64,000 nucleotides of DNA from Candidatus Magnetominusculus xianensis (GCA_001541255.1 LNQR01000124.1:1-64000); one strand, 5' to 3'. Shown: positions 16,115 through 24,532, counted from the stretch's first letter. A program made the numbers and translations. The notes: generated by a model not told the origin, from the sequence alone.

Positions 16115-17008
16115 CTAATTGCCGGCCTCGTTTTCCCTGAGAAAACCCCTGACCGCCTCCAGATATGCCTCTGTCTGTTCCAGATGATGCATGTGGGAGG
16201 CTTCGTTTAATATTATTGTACGTGCCCCAGGTATTTTATTGTTATGAAACGCTGCTTTATCAAAATCTGGATTAACACACTCGTGAGCGCCCCATGTTAG
16301 TAGAACTGGAACTTTGATGTCTCCAAGTTTATCTGTTATGTCAAAGTCTCTAAGATTACCTGTGAAGTTAAATAAACTTTGGCCTATCATATGATTAAAG
16401 AAGGCAGTGTTTTGCTTTCCTATACTTCTGTAAAGACATTCTGGCCATGTATCAACGCGGCAGTAAACTTGTCTAAGAAATGTTGTCTGGGCCTTATCTA
16501 GCTGGTCTTGTGTGAATTTGGATGTGTCATTGCTGCGGGCGAAACGCAGGACTGTGCGGTGTTCTTCAGGCATCAAGTCAATGGCGCAGGCGATATCGTC
16601 ATTCATTATCGCACCATTTAACATCGGGCCAGCAAGTATCATTGTTTTTATCGCATCACACTTGGCCTCAAGAAGACATGATACGACAATGGCGGCAGCG
16701 AATGAATGCCCTAAGGCGTGGCATTGCTTTAGTCCAAGCGCTGTACAAACCTGTGCAAGCTCACGGCCAAAGTATTCAACACACCATCTCGATGGGTCAT
16801 TACTCTTGCTGGAGTTCCCGCAGTCTGTTTGATCGTAGAAGATAACAGGGCGCTCATCGGCAAGTCCATTTAAAGGTTCAAGGTAATCATGGGAAAACCC
16901 AGGCCCGCCATGAACGACAATTAGTGGAATCGCCCGATTATCAGCGCCATATATCTTGTACCATATCTTTCCGCCATCAATATCAAGATACCCTTCTTCT
17001 GTTTTCAT
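16115..17008 (-). CDS. Alpha/beta hydrolase, proline iminopeptidase-like (S33)
   Basis: The 297-residue protein has the family S33 layout. The oxyanion-hole motif HGGPG is at about residues 34-38, DQTDCGNS replaces the usual DQRGxGxS, the nucleophile is in GHSFAA (the family norm is GHSWGG), and the catalytic His is in ASHMHHLEQ near the end. The acid position region reads TWGAHECVNP rather than the common GRYD, so Glu or another Asp may serve. It would hydrolyse N-terminal prolyl or related amide and ester substrates in the cytoplasm. The ATG at 17008 has AGGAGG seven bases upstream; the longer frame lacks a ribosome site. Confidence 0.8.
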   Translation of the reverse strand: MKTEEGYLDIDGGKIWYKIYGADNRAIPLIVVHGGPGFSHDYLEPLNGLADERPVIFYDQTDCGNSSKSNDPSRWCVEYFGRELAQVCTALGLKQCHALGHSFAAAIVVSCLLEAKCDAIKTMILAGPMLNGAIMNDDIACAIDLMPEEHRTVLRFARSNDTSKFTQDQLDKAQTTFLRQVYCRVDTWPECLYRSIGKQNTAFFNHMIGQSLFNFTGNLRDFDITDKLGDIKVPVLLTWGAHECVNPDFDKAAFHNNKIPGARTIILNEASHMHHLEQTEAYLEAVRGFLRENEAGN

Positions 17009-17378
17009 TCTAACCTCCTGTACATTTATTTTAAGTAAATATTTATTCACATGATATCACGTCGGCATATGTGTAAATATATAATACGCGTGCATTGTAT
17101 TATATAAGTATTAAACAGCGTATGAATTATGATAATGCACACCTCCTCACATCTATAAGTCATACCTGTTTACGAAACACCATCATCAGGTACAGCAAGT
17201 CCAATGATGGATTATAGTGAATTTACGCCATAATTAATGGCTGTTATGTTATGTCATGAACAAAATAAGTGTTGTTGTATAAGCATTTTTTATCTTAGAC
17301 ATAAACATAAATTCATTATCTATAATTTATAGTCAACATTCTCATAAGCCATTGTAGTTATTGTCACATCTTTATATC
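17009..17378. other. A+T-rich intergenic region
   Basis: No gene-like frame is visible. The stretch lies between the divergent hydrolase and the cNMP-binding gene. It contains an interrupted complementary pair near 17190-17216 (CCATCATC with GATGATGG-like sequence) but no clear terminator. Confidence 0.5.
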
Positions 17379-17394
17379 AGTGATTATAGTCACA
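17379..17394 (+). promoter_or_regulatory. CRP/FNR-like binding site
   Basis: The sequence AGTGA-N6-TCACA matches the CRP consensus TGTGA-N6-TCACA at nine of ten positions. It is centred about 85 bp upstream of the predicted start point of the cNMP-binding gene. CRP recognition is inferred from similarity alone. Confidence 0.5.
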
Positions 17395-17427
17395 CTGCAG
17401 TAAATAAAATTTATTTACTGAGTGTGA
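17390..17427. promoter_or_regulatory. 38-bp imperfect palindrome (operator candidate)
   Basis: Two 18-bp arms match across a single central A, with one extra G in the left arm (17390-17408 against 17410-17427). The inner 23 bp is a perfect A+T-rich palindrome. It overlaps the CRP-like site and ends two bases before the direct repeats, so it is well placed for a dimeric regulator. Confidence 0.6.
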
Positions 17428-17429
17428 AT

Positions 17430-17464
17430 CTGTAACAGATTTGTAACGCATCAGATGGTAATAT
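17430..17464 (+). promoter_or_regulatory. Promoter with 11-bp direct repeats (cNMP-binding gene)
   Basis: CTGTAAC (17430-17436) and TTGTAAC (17441-17447) are 11 bp apart. Eleven bases later comes TAATAT (17459-17464) as a -10. The geometry is the same as at 11.1 and 27.7 kb. The ATG at 17492 has GAGGAGGG upstream. Confidence 0.65.
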
Positions 17465-17491
17465 TGGTCACTATATTATTGAGGAGGGATT

Positions 17492-17983
17492 ATGATAACA
17501 GTTGAGCATGAAACACAGCCGAGAAATGGATGTGAGTGTGATGAAAACCAACTCCGTCTGTTTCCATGCCTTTCAGTGGTTAGTGATGATGCTGTTGTAG
17601 CTATAGCACGGAAATCCTTTGTGAAGAGATACTGGAGGGGTGATGTATTGTTTAAGGCGTCAGACAAGGCCAAGTTCTTCTTTATAGTAGAGAGAGGGGC
17701 CATACAACTTCATAATAATTCAGAGGATGCCAGAGAGGTAGAAATCCGAGTCTTGACAGAAGGGAACTTTTATTGTGGAACACCAACATGCGCTCGTAAT
17801 GATAACACGGTCAACGCGCTGGCAGTTGAGGATACGTCTGTGATAGCGATACCGCGTGATGATTTTGTGAGCGTGATTCATAGTGGACTGACAGAATTCG
17901 GGATTGAGGTCTTGACAATGGCTTGTACTCGGGTAAAACAATTGTCAACTATGATGAGAAGCATAGAGAGACACAGTTGTTAG
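17492..17983 (+). CDS. Cyclic-nucleotide-binding domain protein without HTH
   Basis: The 163-residue protein is a cNMP-binding beta-roll domain of the CRP/FNR type (WRGDVLFKASDKAKFFFIVERG, then a LTEGNFYCG phosphate-loop-like segment) followed by the start of the dimerisation helix. It ends at residue 163, where CRP proteins would continue into a helix-turn-helix. No frameshifted HTH is found in the 50 bp downstream. It therefore cannot bind DNA in the usual way and may act as a ligand-binding partner. A Cys-x-Cys near residues 14-16 and other cysteines could bind metal, as in FNR, but this is unproven. It is cotranscribed with the FGE-like gene 50 bp downstream. Confidence 0.8.
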   Translation: MITVEHETQPRNGCECDENQLRLFPCLSVVSDDAVVAIARKSFVKRYWRGDVLFKASDKAKFFFIVERGAIQLHNNSEDAREVEIRVLTEGNFYCGTPTCARNDNTVNALAVEDTSVIAIPRDDFVSVIHSGLTEFGIEVLTMACTRVKQLSTMMRSIERHSC

Positions 17984-18033
17984 GCGTCCCGGCATATGAC
18001 CGGGTTAAATCATAATGATGGAGGATATGTGTT

Positions 18034-18786
18034 ATGAAGAAGTCAGCGATGGTAGTGTGTATGTTGTTTGTGATGTTAATTGTATCTCAAACCGTGTATG
18101 GTCAAAGTGTAAGCGACATTCCGATGGCGTTTGTGAAGGGCGGATGTTTTCAGATGGGAGATACGTTTGGTGATGGGCAGCAAAATGAAAGGCCATTGCA
18201 TAGGGTATGTGTAAGTGATTTCTACATGGGGAAGTACCAGGTAACACAGGGGCTGTGGAAGGAAGTGATGGGCGATAATCCATCTAAGCTTCAAATAGGA
18301 GATAGTTTTCCGGTAGAGTCAGTAAGCTGGAACGACATACAACGGTTTATCTCAAGGTTGAATCATATGACTGGCAAGAACTATAATTTGCCCACCGAGG
18401 CGCAGTGGGAGTATAGCTGCCGCGAAGGGGGCAAGGAAGTGAAATATGTGAAGAACATCACTGACAAAGAGCTTACTGATTACGCATGGTACAGAGGTAA
18501 TTCTGATGGCACGACACACACCGTAGGGCAAAAACATCCTAACGAGCTAGGTCTTTATGATATGGTTGGCAATGTATGGGTGTGGATAAGAGATGTTTAT
18601 GCCAAAGATGCTTATGCCGAAAGTGGAACAGATAATCCTGTAAATATGTCAGGCGACGGCAGACGTGTAATTCGAGGGGGTAATTTCAGTAGTGATTCAA
18701 ATAACCTGAGATGCTCCAGAAGAGGCAGCTATCACCCCAACATCCAGGAACAAGACATAGGTTTTCGCCTTGTTCTTGAGCCGTAA
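18034..18786 (+). CDS. Secreted FGE-sulfatase-fold protein (SUMF1-like), probably non-catalytic
   Basis: A signal peptide (about 1-23) leads into a complete formylglycine-generating-enzyme fold: FVKGGCFQMGD, the YQVTQGLWKEVMG segment, PVESVSWNDIQRFI, LPTEAQWEYSCR, GLYDMVGNVWVW, RRVIRGGNF and GFRLVLEP. The usual NVWEW-C/x-D-W/Y segment reads NVWVWIRDVY, and the paired catalytic cysteines of true FGE are not both present, so sulfatase activation is unlikely. In bacteria such proteins often serve as periplasmic ligand-binding or oxygenase-like modules. A GGAGG lies upstream of the ATG. It follows the cNMP-binding gene in the same operon. Confidence 0.85.
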   Translation: MKKSAMVVCMLFVMLIVSQTVYGQSVSDIPMAFVKGGCFQMGDTFGDGQQNERPLHRVCVSDFYMGKYQVTQGLWKEVMGDNPSKLQIGDSFPVESVSWNDIQRFISRLNHMTGKNYNLPTEAQWEYSCREGGKEVKYVKNITDKELTDYAWYRGNSDGTTHTVGQKHPNELGLYDMVGNVWVWIRDVYAKDAYAESGTDNPVNMSGDGRRVIRGGNFSSDSNNLRCSRRGSYHPNIQEQDIGFRLVLEP

Positions 18787-18846
18787 TATTGTAGGTTAAG
18801 CAGTGCTGATAACGATGTAATCTGGTAAGTAAAGCTGTTATGAAAT

Positions 18847-18915
18847 GCGGTTATTCTGGCGTGGTGGAGACTGGGCATACAACAGTCTGGCCTGAATCAC
18901 ACCAGAAATAACCGC
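18847..18915. other. Long interrupted hairpin, possible bidirectional terminator
   Basis: GCGGTTATT with CTGG at 18847-18859 pairs with CCAG and AATAACCGC at 18902-18915, with one bulge. A second 6-bp stem sits in the loop. It lies between the convergent FGE-like gene and moaA, where a shared terminator is expected, although the flanking T-run is short. Confidence 0.5.
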
Positions 18916-19004
18916 TGTCTTATTTGAATGTGTTTAAGGAATAGTCTGAACATAGTGACACAAGCAGGGTGATGAAAATTATTAAATTTTCAGCAGTGCG
19001 TTAT

Positions 19005-20036
19005 CTAACCGCCGACGCCGGACATTATAAACGGGGCGCCTGAGGCTGTGGGTGTGTCTGTTTCTGTGCCGTCAGTGATATGGTGTCTCTCCGGCTTTAA
19101 ATCTACGGCCTGAAGGATTAATCCCTGCAGCTCCTCTTTTGAGGCATTATGCCGCAGTGCGTCAAACAGACTGACTTCGATATTTGAATACAGGCATGGT
19201 CGTAATCTGCCGTCTGCTGTGAGGCGAAGTCTGTTGCATTGGGAACAAAATCGGCACGTCACCGCGCTTATTATCCCTATGATTCCATTTGTGTGCTCCG
19301 CGTGGTCAGTTACGCTGAAATACCGCGCCGGGCCGTGTTTCCTTAACTTCAATGGGGTTATGTGAAATTCCCTTTCAATTCGGCGCTTTATCTCGTCTGT
19401 GCCTATAAACCCCTTATTAAATAAATGTTCGTTTACTACTGTCGGCATCAGCTCTATAAATCTTATCTGGCAGCCTGTCTGTATCCCAAACCTAACAAAC
19501 GCCTCTATCTCATCATCATTTATGCCAACCATCGGCACCATGTTTAATTTTACCGGCAATAACTCCGCCGCCTCTGCCGCCCTTATGCCCGCCATTACTT
19601 TATCGAAGTCTCCACCTTTGGTAATCTCTGCGTAACGGTCTGCCCTTAATGAATCAAGGCTTATGTTTACCCTATCAAGGCCGGATTGAGCCAAAGCCGA
19701 AGTCATCCCCGCGAGGCGCTGCCCGTTTGTCGTCAGGCTCAACTCCTCTATCCCAGGGATTTCCTTTATACCCTTCACCAGTTCATCGATGGAGTTTCTT
19801 ACTAATGGCTCCCCGCCTGTCAGTCTTATCTTCTTTATCCCAAGTGTCGCAGCAACATCGACAAACCGCACAATCTCCTCGTATGTCAGGATAGAATCAG
19901 TGTTAATTTTTCCATCTTGATAGCAGCCGCTTTTCATCGTATCGGGCATACAATAGACGCACCTCAGGTTGCACCTGTCTGTGACAGATATGCGTATGTA
20001 GTCTATGGAGCGCCCAAAGTTATCTGTTAACTGCAT
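19005..20036 (-). CDS. moaA: GTP 3',8-cyclase MoaA
   Basis: The 343-residue radical SAM enzyme catalyses the first step of molybdenum cofactor synthesis. It has the N-terminal cluster motif CNLRCVYC, the SAM-binding LTGGEP, the C-terminal cluster cysteines (CRFCSQCNRLR, then CLYS) and the conserved terminal Gly-Gly tail (GVGG). The ATG at 20036 has AGGA upstream and is 14 bp past the stop of the unknown upstream gene. That junction carries a 14-bp tandem duplication. The group with an AhbD-like enzyme and hemL suggests a cofactor-biosynthesis cluster. Confidence 0.95.
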   Translation of the reverse strand: MQLTDNFGRSIDYIRISVTDRCNLRCVYCMPDTMKSGCYQDGKINTDSILTYEEIVRFVDVAATLGIKKIRLTGGEPLVRNSIDELVKGIKEIPGIEELSLTTNGQRLAGMTSALAQSGLDRVNISLDSLRADRYAEITKGGDFDKVMAGIRAAEAAELLPVKLNMVPMVGINDDEIEAFVRFGIQTGCQIRFIELMPTVVNEHLFNKGFIGTDEIKRRIEREFHITPLKLRKHGPARYFSVTDHAEHTNGIIGIISAVTCRFCSQCNRLRLTADGRLRPCLYSNIEVSLFDALRHNASKEELQGLILQAVDLKPERHHITDGTETDTPTASGAPFIMSGVGG

Positions 20037-20062
20037 CAGTGTCCTGCCATCAGTGTCCTGTT
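20035..20062. repeat. 14-bp tandem duplication at a translation junction
   Basis: The 12-bp core ATCAGTGTCCTG occurs twice at 14-bp spacing. On the coding strand each copy supplies GGACACTGATG, so a stop/ATG overlap and a ribosome-like AGGA are duplicated. The first copy holds the upstream gene's stop and the second holds the moaA start. Confidence 0.7.
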
Positions 20063-20784
20063 GATGCCTTTGACCAGGGGGATTTATCAAGGACTTCTTT
20101 TATTTTTATCAGATATCCAAATGGATAATCGGGCTGAAAGATGTGAAACTTGTCAAACTCAAAAAGTTTTCTCGACGCAAGCAAAAATCTATAGTACGGG
20201 TTATTTTTATTAAGTATTTCTATGTGGCCGTTGACCTGAAAACTAATGTAGGACACCCCCATGCCGCCGCCTGCCGAAGCGCCGTCAGCCTGATGCATCC
20301 CTACGTAGAGCAGACTTGCATTGCTGTTTTCATTGAGATTATCAAGCGTCTTTCCACCAAATATCTCAAGGCCGCCAAGAACCGATGGATCGAAATTCCC
20401 TATGTCGCCGTAGAGTTTATTAATTGCCCCAACTCTCTCTGTGATTGACTCCATGTGGGGTTTTGTCCGCGATGACACGGTAATAGTCTCAAACATCTCC
20501 GTAAAGGATGTGAGCAGTTCGTCGCGTGGTATCAATCCTATTCCCTTTACTGTCATATTAACCGGATAGCCCGTATCAACAACATCGTCATTGCCCCCAT
20601 TACCCCCATTACACATGGAGGCAGGCCATGTGGCCATGACCGGCAAGTGCGCAGAGAAATAGCGCAGCGGCTTGCCTTCTTTCATTTCGTTTATAAAATT
20701 CATCCTCGACGTTACAAGCCACTCAAGACACCGCTGCGGAAGTGCATTAACAGTCTTCTTTTGTTTCATCTCTACATGGAACAT
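20050..20784 (-). CDS. Unknown protein in the heme/molybdopterin cluster (244 aa)
   Basis: I do not recognise this family. There is no signal peptide or membrane segment. The sequence contains a GGNGGND loop near residue 62, a Gly-rich GASAGGGMG loop near 170, and an aromatic C-terminal region (FDKFHIFQPDYPFG). It begins with Phe-His-Val-Glu and several Lys. The gene lies 28 bp after the radical SAM gene and 14 bp before moaA on the same strand, so it is cotranscribed with both. A role in tetrapyrrole or cofactor chemistry is suggested only by this context. Confidence 0.7.
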   Translation of the reverse strand: MFHVEMKQKKTVNALPQRCLEWLVTSRMNFINEMKEGKPLRYFSAHLPVMATWPASMCNGGNGGNDDVVDTGYPVNMTVKGIGLIPRDELLTSFTEMFETITVSSRTKPHMESITERVGAINKLYGDIGNFDPSVLGGLEIFGGKTLDNLNENSNASLLYVGMHQADGASAGGGMGVSYISFQVNGHIEILNKNNPYYRFLLASRKLFEFDKFHIFQPDYPFGYLIKIKEVLDKSPWSKASTGH

Positions 20785-20812
20785 ATTAGGTATTACCCCC
20801 TTCTTTAGACGC

Positions 20813-22024
20813 TCAACGTTTATGCGATGGGCTGCGTTTTTTTACCTCATCAAGGAGTTCGGTTGTGATTAGTGTTGCGCCTTTTTCTTTGGCTGCCTTT
20901 TCTATTGCCTTAATTACCATTTTTCTCACGAATGCAGGGACTGCCTTTATTCTTTGTCTAGCAGCATCGTCCCACTGCATCTCAGATTTTAAATCGTCAG
21001 TATCTACTTTTAGCGTCTCCACGCCTTGTTTTGGTTCATATGTACAGAGCGGGTCCTCATCCATAAAGTCATCTTTTTCGGCCAGCGCCCTTGCCCTGCA
21101 TCCACCGCAGACCTCAGTATATTCACAGCGTCCGCACCTGCCTCCATATTTGCCATCCCTCATGGCCCCAAGCTTATCAGAATTTTCCCATATATCGGCA
21201 ATTGACTCAGACTTCACATTGCCAAGTACGTCCGGCATGTACGGGCAGGCCGTTACATTTCCATATGAATCAATGCGCATATAGGAGCGCCCTGCCAGAC
21301 AGCCCCTTGTCCCCGATGGGATGTGAGCGCCGTCTTCGTGCATAAACCTGTAAATATGAGGGGCGCACCGTGCCCTGACCATAAGGCGCCGCTCTGACTG
21401 TGAGAGTTCCACTATCTTTCTTAGCGCGCTGTCATAGTTTTCAGTAGATATGAATGTCTTCATCGCCCTGCCAGTACATACAAGAAAAAAGAAGTTCACC
21501 GCCTTAGCACCCAGCTCCACACCAAGCGCAACGAACTTTTCTATATCAGCACAATTGTTGTCCATCACAGTAACGTCAAGCTGTGTCTCTATGTCGGACT
21601 CTTTTAGCAGCCGCAGGGCCTCAAGCGCCTTTGACCACGAACCACTGATGCCGCGAAATGAATCATGAGCGTCAGGGATTGAGGAATCTATGCTGATACC
21701 GGCCCCTCTGAGTCCGGCGTCTTTGAGCTTCTTTACATTGTCGCTTGTTACAAGTGTTCCGTTTGTGCCTAAAACGGTGATAAATCCTACCGCTGCCGCA
21801 TGTCCTATGAGTTCATATATGTCTGGTCTTATCATAGGCTCTCCGCCGGTTACTATCAGCATCATGGATTTATTTATGGCGGCAAGGGAGCCAATTAGTG
21901 CTTTGCACTGATGTGTGTCTAGCTCCGGCGCTTCCGGTGTGCCAGCGTCTATGTAGCAATGGCCGCATGATAGGTTGCAGCGCTTTGTTATGTTCCATGA
22001 GACAATATATGGCTGATATTTCAT
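20813..22024 (-). CDS. AhbD/NirJ-like radical SAM enzyme with PCP_red tail
   Basis: The 403-residue protein has an N-terminal radical SAM motif CNLSCGHC and VTGGEP. A SPASM-type region follows, with cysteines in RGCLAGRS, VTACPY, RCGRCEY and VCGGCRA. That architecture belongs to heme-synthesis enzymes AhbC, AhbD and NirJ, which act on siroheme-derived tetrapyrroles. The last 55 residues form a PCP_red-like helical domain (WDDAARQRIKAVPAFVRK), as seen on some of these proteins and on protochlorophyllide reductase. AhbD (heme b formation from Fe-coproporphyrin) is the best guess. Its ATG overlaps the stress-protein stop by one base (TGATG). Confidence 0.8.
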   Translation of the reverse strand: MKYQPYIVSWNITKRCNLSCGHCYIDAGTPEAPELDTHQCKALIGSLAAINKSMMLIVTGGEPMIRPDIYELIGHAAAVGFITVLGTNGTLVTSDNVKKLKDAGLRGAGISIDSSIPDAHDSFRGISGSWSKALEALRLLKESDIETQLDVTVMDNNCADIEKFVALGVELGAKAVNFFFLVCTGRAMKTFISTENYDSALRKIVELSQSERRLMVRARCAPHIYRFMHEDGAHIPSGTRGCLAGRSYMRIDSYGNVTACPYMPDVLGNVKSESIADIWENSDKLGAMRDGKYGGRCGRCEYTEVCGGCRARALAEKDDFMDEDPLCTYEPKQGVETLKVDTDDLKSEMQWDDAARQRIKAVPAFVRKMVIKAIEKAAKEKGATLITTELLDEVKKRSPSHKR

Positions 22025-23106
22025 CACATTACCCATCCCTTGTGTTCCTTGGCTCGTGAGACAAATACGCTGCACGGGGCATATCTTATGACATTTTCTG
22101 CCACAGACCCAATATCTACTCCTTCAATGTAATGTCTTCCGGTTCTCCCGATGAATATAAGTTCGGCAGATACCTTAGCTGCGTAATCACAAATGGATTT
22201 ATATATATGTCCAGACAGTACCTGTTTTATCACAGGTTTGAGCCTCAGTCTATCTCCAACAAGGCCCCAACCGGCTGACATTATCCCTGCCTGGTTTCCA
22301 TTGAGCGCCTCTTTCTCTGCCCTGTCAATTATCATGACACCCACCTTCTCAAGCCCTACGTCTATGAAATCGTCATGGGCCTTTTCCTGTTCTTTCGTAT
22401 TAAAGGTAAACCCATCGCCCTCTATTAATGAGTCCTTCAGTCTGGCAAAGACATCCCTGTGCAGGGCAGTGTCAAATACATAGAGGAGGTGCAGTTGGGC
22501 GTCAAATGTCTCGGCAGTCTCCTTTGCCATTTTAAGTGCTGAAATCGATGTCTCACTTCCATCGAGGCACACAACAATATTTGGGCTGTCAAAGTTTACA
22601 GCCCTTTTCACCACAAGATAGTCTGCGTCAGTTGTCCTTATTACCCGCATACAGACGCTTCCGATAAAGCCTGGTTCCCTGTGGTTGAATCCAGACGCAC
22701 CCAATACGACAAGCGTTGCGTCGTCCTCATTTTCTCGTATCATCTCGTTTATGGCGATAAAATTTTTACCCTCTTTTATCTTTGATTTGTAAGACACCCC
22801 AGCGGTGCTGAATAATTCCTCACAGGGTTTTAAATAAGAGATAGAGATACGCTCCATGCCTACGTTTATTAGGGTATTATGGGCATCTCTCTGTTTTTTA
22901 AGTATCTCTTCTTTTTGATATTGAACGGGAAGCGTCGGCTCCATTATCCTAAACGCACCCTCGTGCATCGAGGCATTAAAGGCGTGAATACCTGTGACAG
23001 ATAAGTTTAAACTAACAGCAAGCCTCACCGCGGCATCAGAGGCTGTCATAGACAGTTCGCTGTTATCAAAGCACAGTATCACACTTTTTATCAGACCGGC
23101 AGCCAT
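22024..23106 (-). CDS. Tandem universal stress protein
   Basis: The 360-residue protein has two UspA folds. The first ends with the nucleotide-binding signature GASGFNHREPGFIGSV near residues 140-158. The second begins NIVVCLDGSETS and ends with IGRTGRHYIEGVDIGSVAENV. Both keep the G-x2-G-x9-G-S/T pattern, so ATP binding is likely in both. Unusually, the second half carries a long insert after the first strand-helix unit. The start is uncertain: the ATG at 23106 abuts AGAGAGG, and a GTG at 23124 is the alternative. The gene is translationally coupled to the AhbD-like gene. Confidence 0.85.
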   Translation of the reverse strand: MAAGLIKSVILCFDNSELSMTASDAAVRLAVSLNLSVTGIHAFNASMHEGAFRIMEPTLPVQYQKEEILKKQRDAHNTLINVGMERISISYLKPCEELFSTAGVSYKSKIKEGKNFIAINEMIRENEDDATLVVLGASGFNHREPGFIGSVCMRVIRTTDADYLVVKRAVNFDSPNIVVCLDGSETSISALKMAKETAETFDAQLHLLYVFDTALHRDVFARLKDSLIEGDGFTFNTKEQEKAHDDFIDVGLEKVGVMIIDRAEKEALNGNQAGIMSAGWGLVGDRLRLKPVIKQVLSGHIYKSICDYAAKVSAELIFIGRTGRHYIEGVDIGSVAENVIRYAPCSVFVSRAKEHKGWVM

Positions 23107-23186
23107 CCTCTCTATTTTACACACAAGGTTATTTAATGTACAGCAACTTTAGTCACACAACACGCCCCTCCGTAAAATGAATTGCA

Positions 23187-23231
23187 GCCCTCCATCGGCC
23201 TTTTAAGTATTTTCACGGCGCGATGGGGGGC
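23187..23231. other. Intergenic stem-loop between hemL and the stress-protein gene
   Basis: GCCCTCCATCG (23187-23197) pairs with CGATGGGGGGC (23221-23231) with one mismatch and a 23-nt loop. It lies just past the hemL stop. There is no T-run, so it may be an attenuating or RNA-stabilising structure rather than a terminator. Confidence 0.4.
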
Positions 23232-23242
23232 GTAAGTGGCAA

Positions 23243-24532
23243 TTACATATTTCTTAAGACTTTGTAGCTCTTCCTCATTGAGAACTGTATATCGTATTTA
23301 GAATGGGATATCGACAGGAAGCAGGTCTCAAACTGTGAAGGCGGGAAGTAGACCCCTTCCTCAAGCATAGATCTGAAATATTCAGCATATAGTTTGGTGT
23401 CTGATTTTGCGGCTGTCTCGTAGTCATAGACATCGTGTTCGGTGAAGTACTGGCAGAACATACTGCCGATGCGGTAAAATTTGATGTCTGCCTTGGCGCG
23501 TTTAATCGCGTCTTTGAATCCGGCTTCAAGGATTTCAGCCTTAGACTCAAGCAGGTCGTAAAAACCTTTTCTCCCGATATTTTTAATCGTTTCAATACCA
23601 GCGGCCATTGCTGCCGGATTCCCTGAAAGTGTACCTGCCTGATATACAGGGCCGTCAGGAGAGACCAGCGACATAATCTCTTTCTTGCCGCCATAAGCGC
23701 CCGCTGGCAATCCACCGCCGATTATCTTGCCAAGACATGTCAAATCAGGCTTAATGTCATAAAGCTCCTGTGCGCCGCCAACAGCTACCCTGAAGCCGGT
23801 TACCACCTCGTCAAATATCAGCACAATTCCGTGTTTCTCTGTTATTTCCCTCAAACCTTCAAGAAATCCGGGCTTCGGCAGTACCAGGCCCATGTTGGCC
23901 GCTATGGGTTCGACAATTATACAGGCTATGTCCTTCCAGTCAGTTTGCACAACTGCCTCGACTGCCTTGATGTCGTTATATGGAACAGTTATCGTTTCCT
24001 GTGCATAGGACTGTGGCACTCCAAGACTTGAAGGCTGCCCATGAGTAGCGGCGCCTGAGCCAGCCTTTACCAGAAGTCCATCGGCATGACCGTGATAACA
24101 GCCCTCAAATTTCATCACCTTATCCCTCTTGGTAAACGCACGTGCTACTCTGATAGCGCTCATCGTTGCCTCAGTGCCTGAGCTTACTAAACGCATCCTC
24201 TCCATAGAGGGGTAATACTTCTGTATTATCTCGCCCATTTTTATCTCAAGCAGGGTCGGCGCCCCAAATGTTACGCCGTCTTCGGCTGCCTCTGTAAGGG
24301 CATCTACTACATCCTTGTGGGCGTGCCCTAAGATTAAAGGACCCCATGACATAACATAATCGATATAGCCGTTGCCGTCAACATCGAAAATCTTTGCCCC
24401 ATAAGCTGTATCAATAAAGATTGGATTGCCTCCTACGGCCTTAAACGCCCTGACAGGACTGTTTACTCCGCCGGGAAACAGCTCCTCTGCCCTCTGGAAC
24501 AATTTCTTAGATGTTCTCCAGTTTTTTCTCAT
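23243..24532 (-). CDS. hemL: Glutamate-1-semialdehyde 2,1-aminomutase
   Basis: The 429-residue class III aminotransferase makes 5-aminolevulinate in the C5 tetrapyrrole pathway. Recognisable parts are the FPGGVNSPVRAF start, LVSSGTEATMSAIR, the CYHGHADGLLVKAGSG segment, the cofactor aspartate in FDEVVTGFR, the PLP lysine in LGKIIGGGLPAGAYGG, and AGTLSGNP. Full length is normal for the family. It lies upstream of the stress protein and AhbD-like genes on the same strand, which supports a heme-synthesis cluster. Confidence 0.96.
   Translation of the reverse strand: MRKNWRTSKKLFQRAEELFPGGVNSPVRAFKAVGGNPIFIDTAYGAKIFDVDGNGYIDYVMSWGPLILGHAHKDVVDALTEAAEDGVTFGAPTLLEIKMGEIIQKYYPSMERMRLVSSGTEATMSAIRVARAFTKRDKVMKFEGCYHGHADGLLVKAGSGAATHGQPSSLGVPQSYAQETITVPYNDIKAVEAVVQTDWKDIACIIVEPIAANMGLVLPKPGFLEGLREITEKHGIVLIFDEVVTGFRVAVGGAQELYDIKPDLTCLGKIIGGGLPAGAYGGKKEIMSLVSPDGPVYQAGTLSGNPAAMAAGIETIKNIGRKGFYDLLESKAEILEAGFKDAIKRAKADIKFYRIGSMFCQYFTEHDVYDYETAAKSDTKLYAEYFRSMLEEGVYFPPSQFETCFLSISHSKYDIQFSMRKSYKVLRNM

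Noticed and set aside
17379-17394. Autoregulation by the adjacent cNMP-binding protein
   Set aside because: That protein lacks a DNA-binding domain, so it cannot itself recognise the CRP-like site.
18034-18786. Genuine sulfatase-activating FGE
   Set aside because: The catalytic cysteine pair is not present, and no sulfatase gene is nearby.
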